Of a stretch of DNA of 64,000 nt, positions 1 to 10,508 are shown one piece after another (position 1 is the first letter of the stretch; every line of letters begins with the position of its first letter). A program made the position numbers and the translations under genes. Source of the stretch: Larix kaempferi (lineage: Eukaryota; Streptophyta; Pinopsida; Pinales; Pinaceae); contig BSBM01000151.1 of NCBI GenBank assembly GCA_027924585.1, forward strand, positions 7,039,501-7,103,500. Reading direction: 5' to 3'. Under the pieces are notes generated by a model. The model had not been told where the DNA came from and searched no databases. It saw nothing but the letters and a program-made list of their open reading frames with translations.

Positions 1-428
1 CAAATCTTATGATAAAGAAGAAGAATTCTTGTATTTCCTTTTATCATAATCACATACTTATATTCATTAAGATAAATAACTATATTTATTATTATATTCA
101 TTCAGATCAATGCCATGTGTAAATCCATAATAGAGTATAGAGTAATCGTGAAGATTATTGTGGTGTCCGAGGCAAAATTAATAAGAACTAAAATATGCTC
201 AACAAGTTTGCATTTTGAAGTGAATTCAAATAGATTCAAATCTAAGGGATTTTCATTTATTTGGAAATTAATTGAATGAAGAGAAATTTGGTTTTTTGTC
301 TCACTAAATTACAACATTTACTAAAAGTTTTTATTAAGTCCAAATTGTAACATATCTATCATATATCACACAAAAAAATAACACAACAAAAACTCACAGC
401 AAGAGGGGGCGCTTATCCGAGTAGCGGG

Positions 429-828
429 TTGTTGAGAGAGGGATGCCCATTATCCTTGCTATTATTCTTACTCCTAATCGAGGGTTTGAGTCATCTCATT
501 GGAAATGCTAAGACTCAGGGGAAGATTCAAGGTATTCAGATTGATTTTAAGATAAGGGACTAAGTTGGAAAATTGGAAGCGGTAAGCAGAACTATTTATT
601 GGCATAGATCTGGTTATGGGAGTTTAACATTATTATAGGTTGTGTGATTCAATACTCAATCTTCTACACTCCTGTACTCTCATATTTCTTTCTCAGATCT
701 GTCGACCACTTGTGAGTCACTTTTCGGTTTCTTATGTTTCAAATAGAGCTCGTATCACCATTTCAGATTGTGAGGATGCAGTGATTTGGCAAGGAGTTAA
801 ATCTTTTGGAGTACTCAAAGGGAAGAAG
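429..828 (+). mobile_element. Second, internally deleted LINE ORF2 fragment
   Basis: This stretch matches two separated parts of the main LINE of the same unit. Bases 429-545 match about 8173-8288 (reverse transcriptase), and about 630-828 match about 8945-9205 (ahead of the zinc-binding segment), so roughly 650 bp are missing in between. Translation of the first part gives SGLLREGCPLSLLLFLLLIE, the conserved GCPLS block of L1-type reverse transcriptases. The main LINE has this block frameshifted and altered (GCPSS). The fragment is therefore an independent insertion of a related element, not a duplication of the main copy. LINE similarity stops at about 828. It is non-coding today. Confidence 0.8.
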
Positions 829-1861
829 CACTACTACATGGTGGCGATGTTTAAGAGGTTTTTTAACACAAAACTACTATTGTGTCTTAAAATTTTATTT
901 TACATGTTTTGAGAATGTTTAAGACAATTTTTTTAAGACTTGGCATTTCCTCTCAAATATCTATTTTCTATGGCTTTTTTTTTTAGTTACTATTTTCTTA
1001 CGTGGAAAGTGATTTTATGATTTTATCAGGGAGGGAAGCAAAAAATGGTTTTGCATGAAGCTTTGGAAAATTAAGCATCTTAGGTTGTTCTCTTCTTCGA
1101 GGTAAATCTCTATGCATTCTTTTTCACGTTTTGCATTTCCGGTGAATAGTAAAAATGTTCTGAGAAGCAATTTTAGATACATAAGATAGGGGTTTATGGG
1201 GTTTGGTACAGATATGGTTCATTCACTCTATTTGGGGCAATTTTGAAAACTAGAATTCTTCTCGAGCTTGATGTCCGTTAATTAAATGACGATTATTAAA
1301 CTCTTCATCATGTCGATCATTAAACTATGTGCAGGATTCGCTCTGGCAGATATGAGGAGATCACGAATATCTTTATTTCTTTTTCTTTCTTTTTTATTTA
1401 AATCTTGAAACTAGGAATTTTTCCAAGACATCCTACTCAATTGAACTCGAAGGATAGAGGTAGGGCTTATAGAAGGGATGTGTACTAATGTGCTTGGTTT
1501 GGTGCTAGAACGAGTTGTTCTCGTTGATGTATAAATGGCATCCGTGTATTCAATAAAGGTATTAGCGGGAAAGTCCCCAGACACAGAATAGAAGCCCGCA
1601 ACACTCTTACCATTTTGAAATTTTAATAAACATACTCCCCATTTTGATAACTGTAACCTGCTGGTATGAAGGTTTTAGAGCCTACATTTCAGGACAAATG
1701 AAAGGCAAGGGAACCAACGAGGAATTTACAATAAATTTTATCTTGTCTAGGCATAAATTATGTTCCAGGTGCGAATCTTGATACTGAAGGGCTAGGTTCA
1801 GCCACTGCTCCTGGTCCCGAATAAACAACTAATGTAGAAAAACCAGTCGATATCTATTGAA

Positions 1862-2247
1862 AAGATGGTTATTATCTTCTTGGAGACGGCTTGGATGCAT
1901 TTGCTTGGAGATTCCGACGGAACATTTGCAGAGATGACGAACGAGTTCAAATAAAAGCTAGTGAGTGGTGGCGATTTTATCTCATTTTAATAAGCATTGT
2001 TACTCTTCCAAACGGTTATGTTGATGCATACAAGTTATAACTAACCCGTTTTGATATGATTATGAGCTGAGCAGGCTTAGGCCCTTCAGACATAATATGG
2101 AGTGAACAAGCCTTCCAAACGCCACGCTGACAAATGGAGGAGTGAACAATGGTGAAGGAAGCTGGAAAGTAATGGGAAACAACGTATTTTCCATACTGGA
2201 ACTGATATTACATTCAGTATTCGAAGGACTCACCATCGGCATTGCAG
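1862..2247 (+). pseudogene. Remnant of a ZIP-family metal (Zn/Fe) transporter gene
   Basis: Two pieces on the plus strand resemble plant ZIP transporters, which are membrane proteins that import zinc or iron. Piece one (1862-1951) reads IFLETAWMHLLGDSDGTFAE, like the ZIP membrane segment in which an ALMHFLSD-type motif follows a GVFLGT-type stretch. It ends in a stop at 1952. Piece two (about 2142-2247) reads ILELILHSVFEGLTIGIAG, like the conserved HSVFEGIAIG segment that carries the metal-binding His and Glu. It is followed directly by a splice-donor-like AG|GTAGGT at 2246-2251. The order of the pieces fits ZIP proteins, but the intervening sequence has stops and the first and last exons are not visible. 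This is a relic, recognised from short motifs only. Confidence 0.5.
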
Positions 2248-3889
2248 GTAGGTCATTTCTCCTTAAATTTTATTGTACTTTCCCACTTCGAAGTTTCTTT
2301 TTTCCTATTTTAGATTCAGGTTCAATGTTCGAAAAACGAGTGTTCATATTTTCTTGAGAAAAGTTGTCTTCCGAGATTAAAAATGTTAAACATTTTCTCT
2401 GGAAAAGCTGTGTTTTTGGATATTAGTTCAACTAGTTACTGTAACCTTTTCCATAATAATGTTATTCAGGTACTGTGATACCAGAAATATTTTTCCAACA
2501 TTCCAAGAACATTTTTCGGTCCTTGGACAATTTCCTTTTCAAGTTACAATTCTATTAAAAATTAAAATTAAAAAGAGACAGAGTTTGCGGTTGAGGATGG
2601 TCAAAATGGAACTCCCTACCAGTCACTCCTCCCAAGTTTGGAGACTACTTTCCCGATTGAGTAGCTAATGATAAAACACTAAAACAAGTTTACATTGGGT
2701 ATTCCATGCTGCATTCAACTATTGTTGAAAAGTCGGACCGTGAGAACCAATTTCACCATATTTGTTGCTCCAATTAAGTAATGTTTGTAAGAATTCATTA
2801 GGTTTTGTGTCACTATATATGATGCTTCAGTATGCTCGTAAAAATTAATTGGGGTTGCTTCGCGTGTGCTAATGGATATCCATATATTGGATCCCTCTGT
2901 GTATTAGTGGTAGGCCTGCTCTAAGAACAAAACTATCTTCCCATATTAGTTGGCTCCGACATATTTTGAAGACCTGCTATTCATGTGTAATTTGATATGC
3001 CTAATACACCCCATCATACCAAACCATTGGTTAAGGTCGTGTGCTATGATACCTTGTTAAAAAATGGATATGTTAGGAACAAACTTGGAACCTTCTCTGG
3101 CCACTGGTCTCCAACATATTGTGGAACAGGACGTTGTGAACCACACTTCACTTCAATGTCAAGTTTTTACCAGTATTCTGGACTTTCAAATGATATGTCG
3201 TCGCATTTCAAAGATCTAAATTTTATAAATTAGGAAATCTAAGTTTATAGAAAATATGGTCAAATCTGATGGTTGATAAATTAGGTGACTATCATATCAT
3301 AGCGCTTATTTTGTTTCTTGGAATCGAGTGATATAATCTGTTTTGTTAAATGTTGAAACGAATAATTGTTTTACAGAGCTAAGAAGACCAATACTTTTTA
3401 CTTTGAATGATAAGACTGTTGCAGCTGACGATTAAGTAGCCACCAGATTACAAACAGGTGAAGGCATTGGAGAGAAAAGCAACTTGCCATCAGTTTGGAT
3501 ATGCTTATTATAAGCACGAAATGAGAGTAATCTTAAGTTGTTGTTACTGAGCATAAATGATTTGATGGTTTGTAGTATACATATCGGTTTGATGCACTTT
3601 AAATTTTAAAGTAAATTAAGTAGTTTGTCATATCAATTAAGTAGTTTTTCATTTTTTGAAGTTTGATAAACCAAAATTAATTTGAATGAATATTAATTAT
3701 CATCATTCTCATTATCATAATTTGAAACCATTTGATTATGGTTGAAAAATAAACAGCACTTTACATTTTATAATTTGAATTAATTTGTTTTGTTACTTAT
3801 CATTTGCTAACCAAAATCTACATATATGGATTGATCTTTACTATTACAGTTCTGGTCTCGTTTTATTTTTAGAGTAAGAAAAGAATATT
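2248..3889. other. Unassigned AT-rich stretch without a convincing gene
   Basis: Scanned on both strands. It holds only short open frames. One of 78 codons (2997-3233) shows no motif I know. A splice-acceptor-like TTGTTTTACAG at about 3366-3376 precedes an exon-like run broken by stops. The stretch from about 3590 to 3830 is very AT-rich. It could be introns and lost exons of the ZIP relic upstream, or old transposon debris; nothing decides this. Equivalent stretches are about 15646-17287, 29044-30685, 42442-44083 and 56711-58352. Confidence 0.5.
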
Positions 3890-4589
3890 CGCCCATCCCT
3901 TCTTGAGGGCTTGAGGGCTTGTTTCCTTAAATAAGAGAATTTTTATTTACTGCTCACCGAAGGTTTGTTTCCCTGAATAGATGGATTGAACAAGTTTGGA
4001 TTTTTGTCTTTCCTAAACCATTGGAGTCTATGATTGAGGGGGAGCAGACTTGGACTCAAGCTACCCACTTGGGGTGGCCTAGTAGAAACCAGGTTAACAA
4101 AGTGGGAAGCACGTGGGTTCTTTTGTTTTTTCTGCTCCTCCTCACATTACACCACTGCATTTCCTCATTTTTTATTTCGATTTTTATTGGGTACTGTCTT
4201 TCTTAGAGTTTCAGACTCTCTCCAACACATGGAGGGGGGGGGGATTCTATTATGTCCTTGTGAATGGATCAACCATATTTTTTCGTGTGTTGATGGAGAC
4301 CTGTCTATCTCTGGAAGCATGGAGACTCTGCACTTCTTCCCAGCGGGATAATTGGTTGTCTTCTGTTGGGCATCAACTCTTTCCTCGTTCGGGTAGTCTT
4401 GATGGTTTGGATGGTGGGAGATTCGGACATGTGAGCTCACCCGAAAAGCTACCCTCTACACCTATCTCGAATAATAAGGCTGCGAGGGTTTGGAGAAACC
4501 CTAAATCACAGGGGAGCTACGGGCCTCTCAATTCTAACTCAAACAGCCTTTGAACAGTTATTCAGGGTCATCCAAGACACAGTTGGTTA

Positions 4590-5663
4590 TGTCAATCAAG
4601 TGGGGAGACAGGGTAGGAGGTTTGCAAACCAATAACCTCATCCATAGAGATACATGCATACCTAGTTGTCTTCATACAGTCCAGGTAACCCCATCACCTC
4701 CACTCTCATCCTAAGTAAGGTCCCCTTCTCTGTTGCATAGTCCCTCGGGCACCCCTTCCCTTAGTGTTGACCTGAGAAGGTATGGCTAGTCCCAACTGCT
4801 AAACCAAGGATGGATGAGCCCTCATCGGAGCCACCACGTGATCCAAACCACATGGTCTCTCTCCCACTGTGATTTGCTCTTGGATCTCCCTCAGCATTGC
4901 GGCTAAATGGCTTGTACTGGGACTGGATTTTTGGGCTTCGAATCAGGGTTCTCCTATGAATTTTTGGGCATCTCACACTCTCAGATTTTCCCCAGGGTTC
5001 AGGTCAATGGATTCCATGACCATATTTCGCTTCTCATATGAATTTTCTCGGCGACCTTGGCACACTAAAACGTGGCTTCTCTCCAAGTCGTCATATATGG
5101 TTCTTCGTCCTGCTCGGCCTGGGTCCTCCATGAAAACTCCTGCCCCCTGGCCAAAAATCCCCTGGGGACTAGGGAGAAATCCCCCAAAGAGGTCGAGTGG
5201 ATTATGGGTCAAGAAAACCGAGCCCATACCCTTCCTTACGAATTTCAGGGCTTCCGATACTCCATCACTCTCATGGATTGACTTTGTCACCCACTCCCTT
5301 AGAACAGAAAGAAATGTCAGCAAGGAAGGTCAAATGGTTTCTCAAGGTGACATATGCTAGCCTAGGGTTCAATCCCAAAACCCCTCACCTCTCCCAAGTG
5401 GATACACATAGACCCCTCATTTAGTTGCATCCATAACAAGCCCCTTGGTATTTTTATTGCATGAGATCTGTTTACATCATTTTTACAATTTCCAAGGCTC
5501 AATAGCACATGGATAACACAATATCAACTACTTTCCGCTTAAAGGTTAGCATTCACAAGCAGGTCCTTGGCCTTGAGCTCCACGCTAGGAATCATACATC
5601 ACATGTATACAATATTTACATTAAAATCCAATACATCCGAAGGCTCAAAATGGGGGTATTACA
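4590..5663 (-). mobile_element. Probable LTR-retrotransposon fragment nested in the LINE
   Basis: The LINE coding signal is lost here and resumes after 5663. Read on the minus strand, the piece begins at 5663 with TGTAATACCCCCATTTTGAG, a start typical of plant Ty3-type long terminal repeats. The minus strand then has two open frames (4973-5323 and 4761-4976) and the plus strand one (4869-5360), none with a motif I recognise. The left border is a guess. I found no 5-bp target duplication matching CCTGG at the right border, and no primer-binding site. Alternatives are a solo LTR with degraded ends or another insertion. About 20 bp of it (5580-5599) recur inside the LINE at 6471-6490. Confidence 0.45.
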
Positions 5664-6023
5664 CCTGGATATTTCTATCTTTGCTTCCCCTATCGAAGAC
5701 CATCATGTATCATTAGGGAACTCTAGCTCTCCTTCTGTTGGACCTTTTGATAAATCCCCACTATCTACTTTTGTGGATTTTCCAGATGATAGCGCACACT
5801 CTATCCCTATATCCTCGATCCAATGTCCTAATGTTACCACCCGGAGGAAAAATGAACCCAATTAATTGGATGGTTCCACTCATAGCAAATGGGTTAACCC
5901 TCAGATATCCTCTATCCAGTCAGCGGCTGCGGCTTTATCTTATGACTCTCCTAATGTATAGAAAATTGGGGCCCTTGGCGCAGAAAATCCCTCTGTACAA
6001 CAATATCCATGATTATTCTTTGA

Positions 6024-6903
6024 TTGAATACTCAAGGGATTGGAAATTCCCCTAAGCGAATTGCATTCAAAGGACTTTTAGATTTGGTGAAACCAGATAT
6101 TATATTGTTGCAAGAGACCATGACCATTGCTTTTAATGCTTGTTATTTCTTCCTTAAAATCAAGCCCAGCTGGAAATGCTGTGGGTTAGATTCAAACAGA
6201 CTATTGGGAGGCCTCCTATCGGTTTGGAACCCTTCTCTGGTTGAAGTTTATCCCTTTAAATATGTTGTGGGCATTCTTTTGGAGGGTCGGGACGTGGGAA
6301 TTAATCACTCCATCAATGTTTTGAACATTTATCGGCCTTATAACAATAGGTGTAATTTTTGGGATCACATTTCATAGTATGCGTTGCTTAACAATCAATC
6401 ATTAATTTTTGGGGGTGATCTTAAGCTAACGTTATTGTTGGAGCATATTTCGGGTTACAACATTATTGTTCCACGCTAGGAATCATACATTCTTTTGGAG
6501 GTTCGGGTCGTGGGAATTAATCACTCCATCAATGTTTTGAACATTTATTGGCCTTATAACAATAGGTGTACTTTTTGGGATCACATTTCATAGTATGCGT
6601 TGCTTAACAATCAATCATTGATTTTTGCGGGTGATCTTAAGCTAGCGTTATTGTCGGAGCAGATTTCGGGTTACAACATTACTGTTGACCCATTGGCACA
6701 ATATTTCATTTCTCTTTTCGAGAATTATAGTCCTTTTGATGTTTGATCTAACATTATCACCCCTACTTGGTCAAACGCTCGAGCATGTAGAGCAGGAGTG
6801 GCCAAGCAACTAAATCATTTTTTGATGGAAGACAGTGTTGGGAATGCACTTGGGCCTTGTCGTACTTGGACTATTCCGATAGGGGTCTCGGACAACAAAG
6901 CTA
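6024..6903 (+). pseudogene. LINE endonuclease domain (AP-endonuclease-like), broken
   Basis: The L1 endonuclease nicks target DNA to prime reverse transcription. The frame starting at 6024 reads NTQGIGNSPKRIAF, then PDIILLQETM with the catalytic Glu of the LLQET block, then GGLLSVWNPS and VLNIYRPYNNR, matching the N-terminal order of plant LINE endonucleases. A stop follows at 6375-6377. Past it, FAGDLKLTL resembles the usual GDFN block with Asn replaced by Lys. Near 6880, GVSDNKAIALQLE resembles the SDHKPI block with the catalytic His replaced by Asn. A 199-bp internal duplication also disrupts the domain. There is no ATG at the start of the recognisable part. Confidence 0.8.
6272..6686 (+). 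repeat. 199-bp internal tandem duplication with 20-bp filler
   Basis: Bases 6272-6470 recur at 6488-6686 with a few substitutions. The join carries the 20 bases CCACGCTAGGAATCATACAT (6471-6490), identical to 5580-5599 in the nested LTR-like piece. Only the last three bases (CAT) belong to the second copy. The same join is present in the other units, with the filler starting at 19868, 33267, 46665 and 60933. Confidence 0.92.
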
Positions 6904-8873
6904 TTGCTCTCCAATTGGAATATGGATTTCAAATGTTGTTCTCACTCTTACCCCTTTAAATTCAATCGCACTTGGATCAAAGGCCCTACATTCGGTGAGT
7001 TGGTCGCAAATTTTTGGGTATCCTATGTTGTTCACAAGTCTAGGTCCCCACTGCAAGTATTGATCAAGAAGATCCAACTTCTTAGAGTTGATGTGGTCAA
7101 ATGGGAAAAGGAGGAAAATAAAGCTAATTCTGTAGATATGGTGGATATTGAAAGATAAATTCTGGAGATAGAAGGAGTGGTCAATGGGAACCTTTTCTCT
7201 TCGATCAAGAAGGAGAGGCTTCTATCTTTGGAATCGAAGAAGGCTAAGATTCTTCACCAAATTGAAGCTACCTGGCGACTTAAAAGCATAGCACTTTGGG
7301 TCTCTCTTGGAGACACTAATACCAAGTTTCTTAAATGCTATGCCTCACACCATAGAGTCATGAAATTGATATGGGAATTGAGAAACATAGCAGATATTCT
7401 TGTGAACGATTGGAGAGATCTTAAGGAGGAAGCAATCCATCACTTTAAAGACACTTATCAACAAGAGTCAAATGCTATTTTTTCTAATCAATTGAAGGCG
7501 CTCTGATTATATCCTTAGTTATTCACCAATGTTGAAGGAAGGGATGCTGGGAAGGTGGTCTCTCTAGACGAGATCAAAGAAATTCTGCAAAAAATTATCA
7601 ACGACAAGAGGCCCGGTCCCAAGGAGTGGACAATGAACTTCTTCCTACAGTTTTTTGATTTGGTTGGACCATATCTTCATAGGGCCATTGAAGATTCTAG
7701 ATTGAAGGAAACCACCCCTACTAACTTGAATACTACCTACAAGACTCCAATACCTAAGAAGGACCTACCGAATACATTCCATGACTATCAGTTGATTTTG
7801 CTACTCAATTTGATCTATAAATTCATTTCCAAAATCATATCCAACAGGACCAAACCTGTCTTGGAGATTTTTATCTCTGCGGAACAGTGTGGCTTCTTAT
7901 CGAATCATCAATTTCTGGAGTCAGACCTGGAGACAATGCGAGTTTCTCAGGAATTCCTTCACTTGGTAAAAGATAAGAACCTTCAAGCCCTTATCTTAAA
8001 AATGGACCTCATCAAGGCTTACGGCTATGTGGATTGCTCCTTCTTAGGATTTGTGTTGATTCATGATTACTATTCCTACGAAAGTCACGAACTGGATCAT
8101 GTCTTGCATATGTTCTACATCTTACGTTGTCCTCATCAATGGTTCTCCATCAAGAAATTTTCACACTACCCAGGGGTTGAGATAGGGATGCCCATCGTCC
8201 TTGTTATTATTCTTATTGGTAATCGAGGGTTTGAGTAATCTCATTGGAAATGGTAAGACTGAGGGGAAGATTCAAGGTATTGAGATTACTCGTAACCTCT
8301 CTATTACCCACATTCTATTCGTAGATGATGATTTAAATTTTGGGATTGACTTGACATTTGAATGGAAATTTTTTAAATGTATTATTGACCTGCTCTGCAA
8401 GGCCACGAGGATGTCCATAAGTATACACAAGTCTATGTTTCTTGTTAACTGTGCTGATGCAAGACTTATTGCTTCTGTCCGAGATATTTTTCTTTTCATA
8501 TGGAGTCTATTGATTCAGAATTTTAGTATCTCGTATATTTCCTGAAACCCAATTTTTATGAAAAGAAGGATTGGCACTGGTGGATTGATTGGCGCCGGCT
8601 GACAGATGGATAAATCATTGGTCCTTCTGTTGGTTGTCCGTGGGTGGAAGACTAGTATTGGCCAAATCGGTTCTACAAAGCCTACCAGTATTTTGGTTCT
8701 CACTTTTTGTGATACTCGTAGGGGTTGTGGAGGTTATTGGGAAGAATCTCTTTCAGTTTATTTGGGCAGGCCGAACTCAGGATTCCAAGATTCATGATCT
8801 ATCTTCATGGGACAGTCTATCCCATCGACTAAATTTGTGGGGATGGGGTCTGAAAAATATTGGATCTCTTTAG
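6904..8873 (+). pseudogene. LINE reverse transcriptase region, broken
   Basis: The LINE reverse transcriptase copies element RNA into DNA at the nicked target. In order: a charged linker (6904-7506); a frame of 227 codons (7555-8238) with NDKRPGPKEWTMNFFLQFF, YKTPIPKK, LLNLIYKFISKIISNRTK, AEQCGFL and KMDLIKAYGYVD (catalytic Asp codon 8005-8007); a frameshift; then GCPSSLLLFLLVIEGLS and ITHILFVDDDLNFG, whose two catalytic Asp codons lie at 8324-8329. The thumb follows to 8873 after another frame change. Stops at 7156-7158 and 7504-7506 and at least two frameshifts make it non-functional, although the active-site aspartates survive. Confidence 0.88.
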
Positions 8874-9155
8874 TTTGGCCCCCCATGCCAAAAGTATTTG
8901 GAGGTGTATTTTTGGGGATGGATTATGGAGCATAACATAATTATAGGTTGCCTCATTCATTAGTTAATTTTCTACACTCCTGTAATCTCATGTTCCTTTC
9001 TCAGATCCACCGACCACTTGTGAGTCACTCTTCGGTTTCTTATTGGTGCAATGCTAGTGAGATGGGAGTGCCACTAGATTTATCGGATGAATGGTCTCAT
9101 TAAATTATTATGTTGAATAGAGTGGGTATCACCTTTTTCAGATTCAGTAGATATA

Positions 9156-9611
9156 GTGATTGGGGAAGGAGTTAAATCTTTTGAAGTACTTGCATCGAAG
9201 AAAGCATATGAGGTTCTTATAAATGGGGTAGCGCCTGTTTATCACAAATGGTCATCGAACTATATTTGGAAATGCCACATCCCTTTGAATATTAAGTGCT
9301 TCACCTGGATCTGTTTGGAGAACAAAATCCTCATGTGGGATAACCTCACCAAACGAGGATTTTCTAGTCCTGTTCGTTGTGTTCTCTGTTTGAGGGGGCT
9401 AGAATCTGTGTCACACTTATTTGTTCACTGTCATTTCGTTAGGCTGTTGTGGAGCGAGATTGAACATGCACTTAATTTTACAAGGGTATGGTGTAGTAAT
9501 AGTCTTCGGGGCTGTTTGTACAATTGGTTTTATAACAAGCCTCCATTCAAGGATCTCCCATTTTTCCTTATTTGGGAGGTGTGGAAAGCCCGCAATAGAT
9601 GCATATTCTAG
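9156..9611 (+). pseudogene. LINE zf-RVT zinc-binding segment
   Basis: An open stretch of 151 codons without an ATG at the recognisable start. It contains YIWKCHIPLNIKCFTWICLE, then NLTKRGF, then RCVLCLRGLESVSHLFVHC, followed by LLW. The spacing of Cys-x2-Cys, the Glu, and the His-Leu-Phe-x-His-Cys block is that of the zf-RVT domain found after the reverse transcriptase in plant LINEs. All metal-binding positions are present. Its link to the transcriptase upstream is broken by several stops between 8874 and 9150. Confidence 0.9.
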
Positions 9612-9718
9612 GATGTAAAACCTTCCGTGCACTCGGTTTTCCTTCGGGTCATTAGTGCAGTTTATGAATTCGCTGCTGTTCCCTCATTTAAACCTCCGAG
9701 GTCTTTTAATAAGCAGGG

Positions 9719-10077
9719 ATGGTTCTCCACATTTTTTATAGTTGTCATTTCACACTTAAGATGGGCGTCGGTTCAGGAAGCAATAATGAGGCCGAATTTT
9801 TGGCGTTATGGGGCCTTTTATGGTTCGCTAAGTGCAGGGATATTCTCATAATTCAAATCTTCGGTGACTTCAAGGTGGCGGTTGATTGGGCCGCGAAAGC
9901 TACATAGATTCATCTCACTGGGTATGACCACTCGATGGATTGACTTCGGGCTGTAATCATTGATTTTGAGGAGATCCACTTTTCTAAACTTTTTAGAGAA
10001 TTTGAAGAATTAGCACACCAACTATCCAAGGAGGCTACAGGACAAATGGACTGTTATATTTCATTTGAAAAATGATC
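9719..10077 (+). pseudogene. LINE RNase H domain relic
   Basis: Plant L1 LINEs often carry a C-terminal RNase H that removes RNA from the hybrid. Visible are GSGSNNEAEFLALWGLLWFA, with the catalytic Glu in NNEAE, and QIFGDFKVAVDWA, with the catalytic Asp. Past a stop at 9905-9907 comes FREFEELAHQLSKEAT, like the C-terminal block of this domain. The first catalytic Asp block, normally an FDG-type motif, is not found, so the enzyme is inactive. Confidence 0.82.
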
Positions 10078-10385
10078 TGAAAATGCATCGGTGGACGAGG
10101 GTGCGGAAAAATATTTCTACAGTAGGCCCATCTAGTATGTTTTTTACCTTTTGTATGGAAGCTACACACTATGTATGTAACAATTATTATATTTGTCGAT
10201 GGCATACAATGTTAGGCAGACATTCCGGACTTGTAGATGTTATTGTATCATTCACGTTTCCATTTTTGGTGGGCTAAGAGGTTTGAGTTGTATTCTCTAT
10301 ATTACAACCTTATTGAAGTAACTTTGATTCTAAAACGAATATCAAATTGCAACTTTATTCTTATTAGAAAATAAATGTGTGATTT

Positions 10386-10508
10386 TTAGGCGAAAGCTAA
10401 GCATTGAGCTGCAGAGCATTAAATGCGGCGGCTCAATGCTTAGGGTCCATTGGATTTGGAGACCGCCGCATTTAATGCTCCACAGATCAATGCTTAGCTT
10501 TCGGCTAA
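10386..10508. repeat. 123-bp hairpin (MITE-like foldback) upstream of the U-box-like ORF
   Basis: Near-perfect inverted repeat: arms 10386-10431 and 10463-10508 (46 bp each) around a 31-bp loop. The arm ends read TTAGGCGAAAGC and its partner GCTTTCGGCTAA. TA dinucleotides flank the GGCGAAAGC ends, which would fit a TA target duplication, but the termini match no MITE family I know. The loop contains CTCAATGCTTAG, which also occurs in the right arm, so the left arm can pair with either copy and form a smaller alternative hairpin. Unit 1 has three extra mispairs (CACAGATC in the right arm). It lies 297 bp ahead of the ORF start. Confidence 0.88.

Larger units (their letters stand above)
3890..10345 (+). 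mobile_element. Decayed plant L1-type LINE, interrupted by another element
   Basis: Non-LTR retrotransposon on the plus strand, recognised from the order of ORF2 domains: endonuclease (from 6024), reverse transcriptase (to about 8873), zf-RVT zinc-binding segment (9156-9611) and RNase H (to about 10077). The 5' part (about 3890-4560) precedes the nested insertion and may hold the leader and an ORF1 relic; I could not assign a domain there. No complete ORF survives, because frameshifts and stops break every domain. I found no poly(A) tail or target-site duplication, so both ends are approximate. The element cannot move by itself. Its breaks are shared by all units, so it was dead before the array was amplified. 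Confidence 0.9.

Noticed and set aside
1022-1110. First exon of the ZIP relic ahead of a donor-like CGAG|GTAAAT
   Set aside because: Translations show no ZIP N-terminal motif in any frame.
1563-1602. Small RNA or tRNA-like fold around GCGGG...CCCGC
   Set aside because: Only a five-base stem; no tRNA arms or conserved boxes.
2997-3233. 78-codon frame with several Cys and His residues
   Set aside because: Short, no upstream signals, no known motif, and its perfect retention in all units reflects recent duplication only.
3366-3520. Exon after an acceptor-like TTGTTTTACAG
   Set aside because: The run is broken by stops within about 65 bases and the peptide matches no family I know, including the end of ZIP transporters.
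4869-5360. Plus-strand 163-codon frame as a gene
   Set aside because: No motif, no promoter context, overlaps minus-strand frames of similar quality, and lies in a probable LTR-retroelement fragment.
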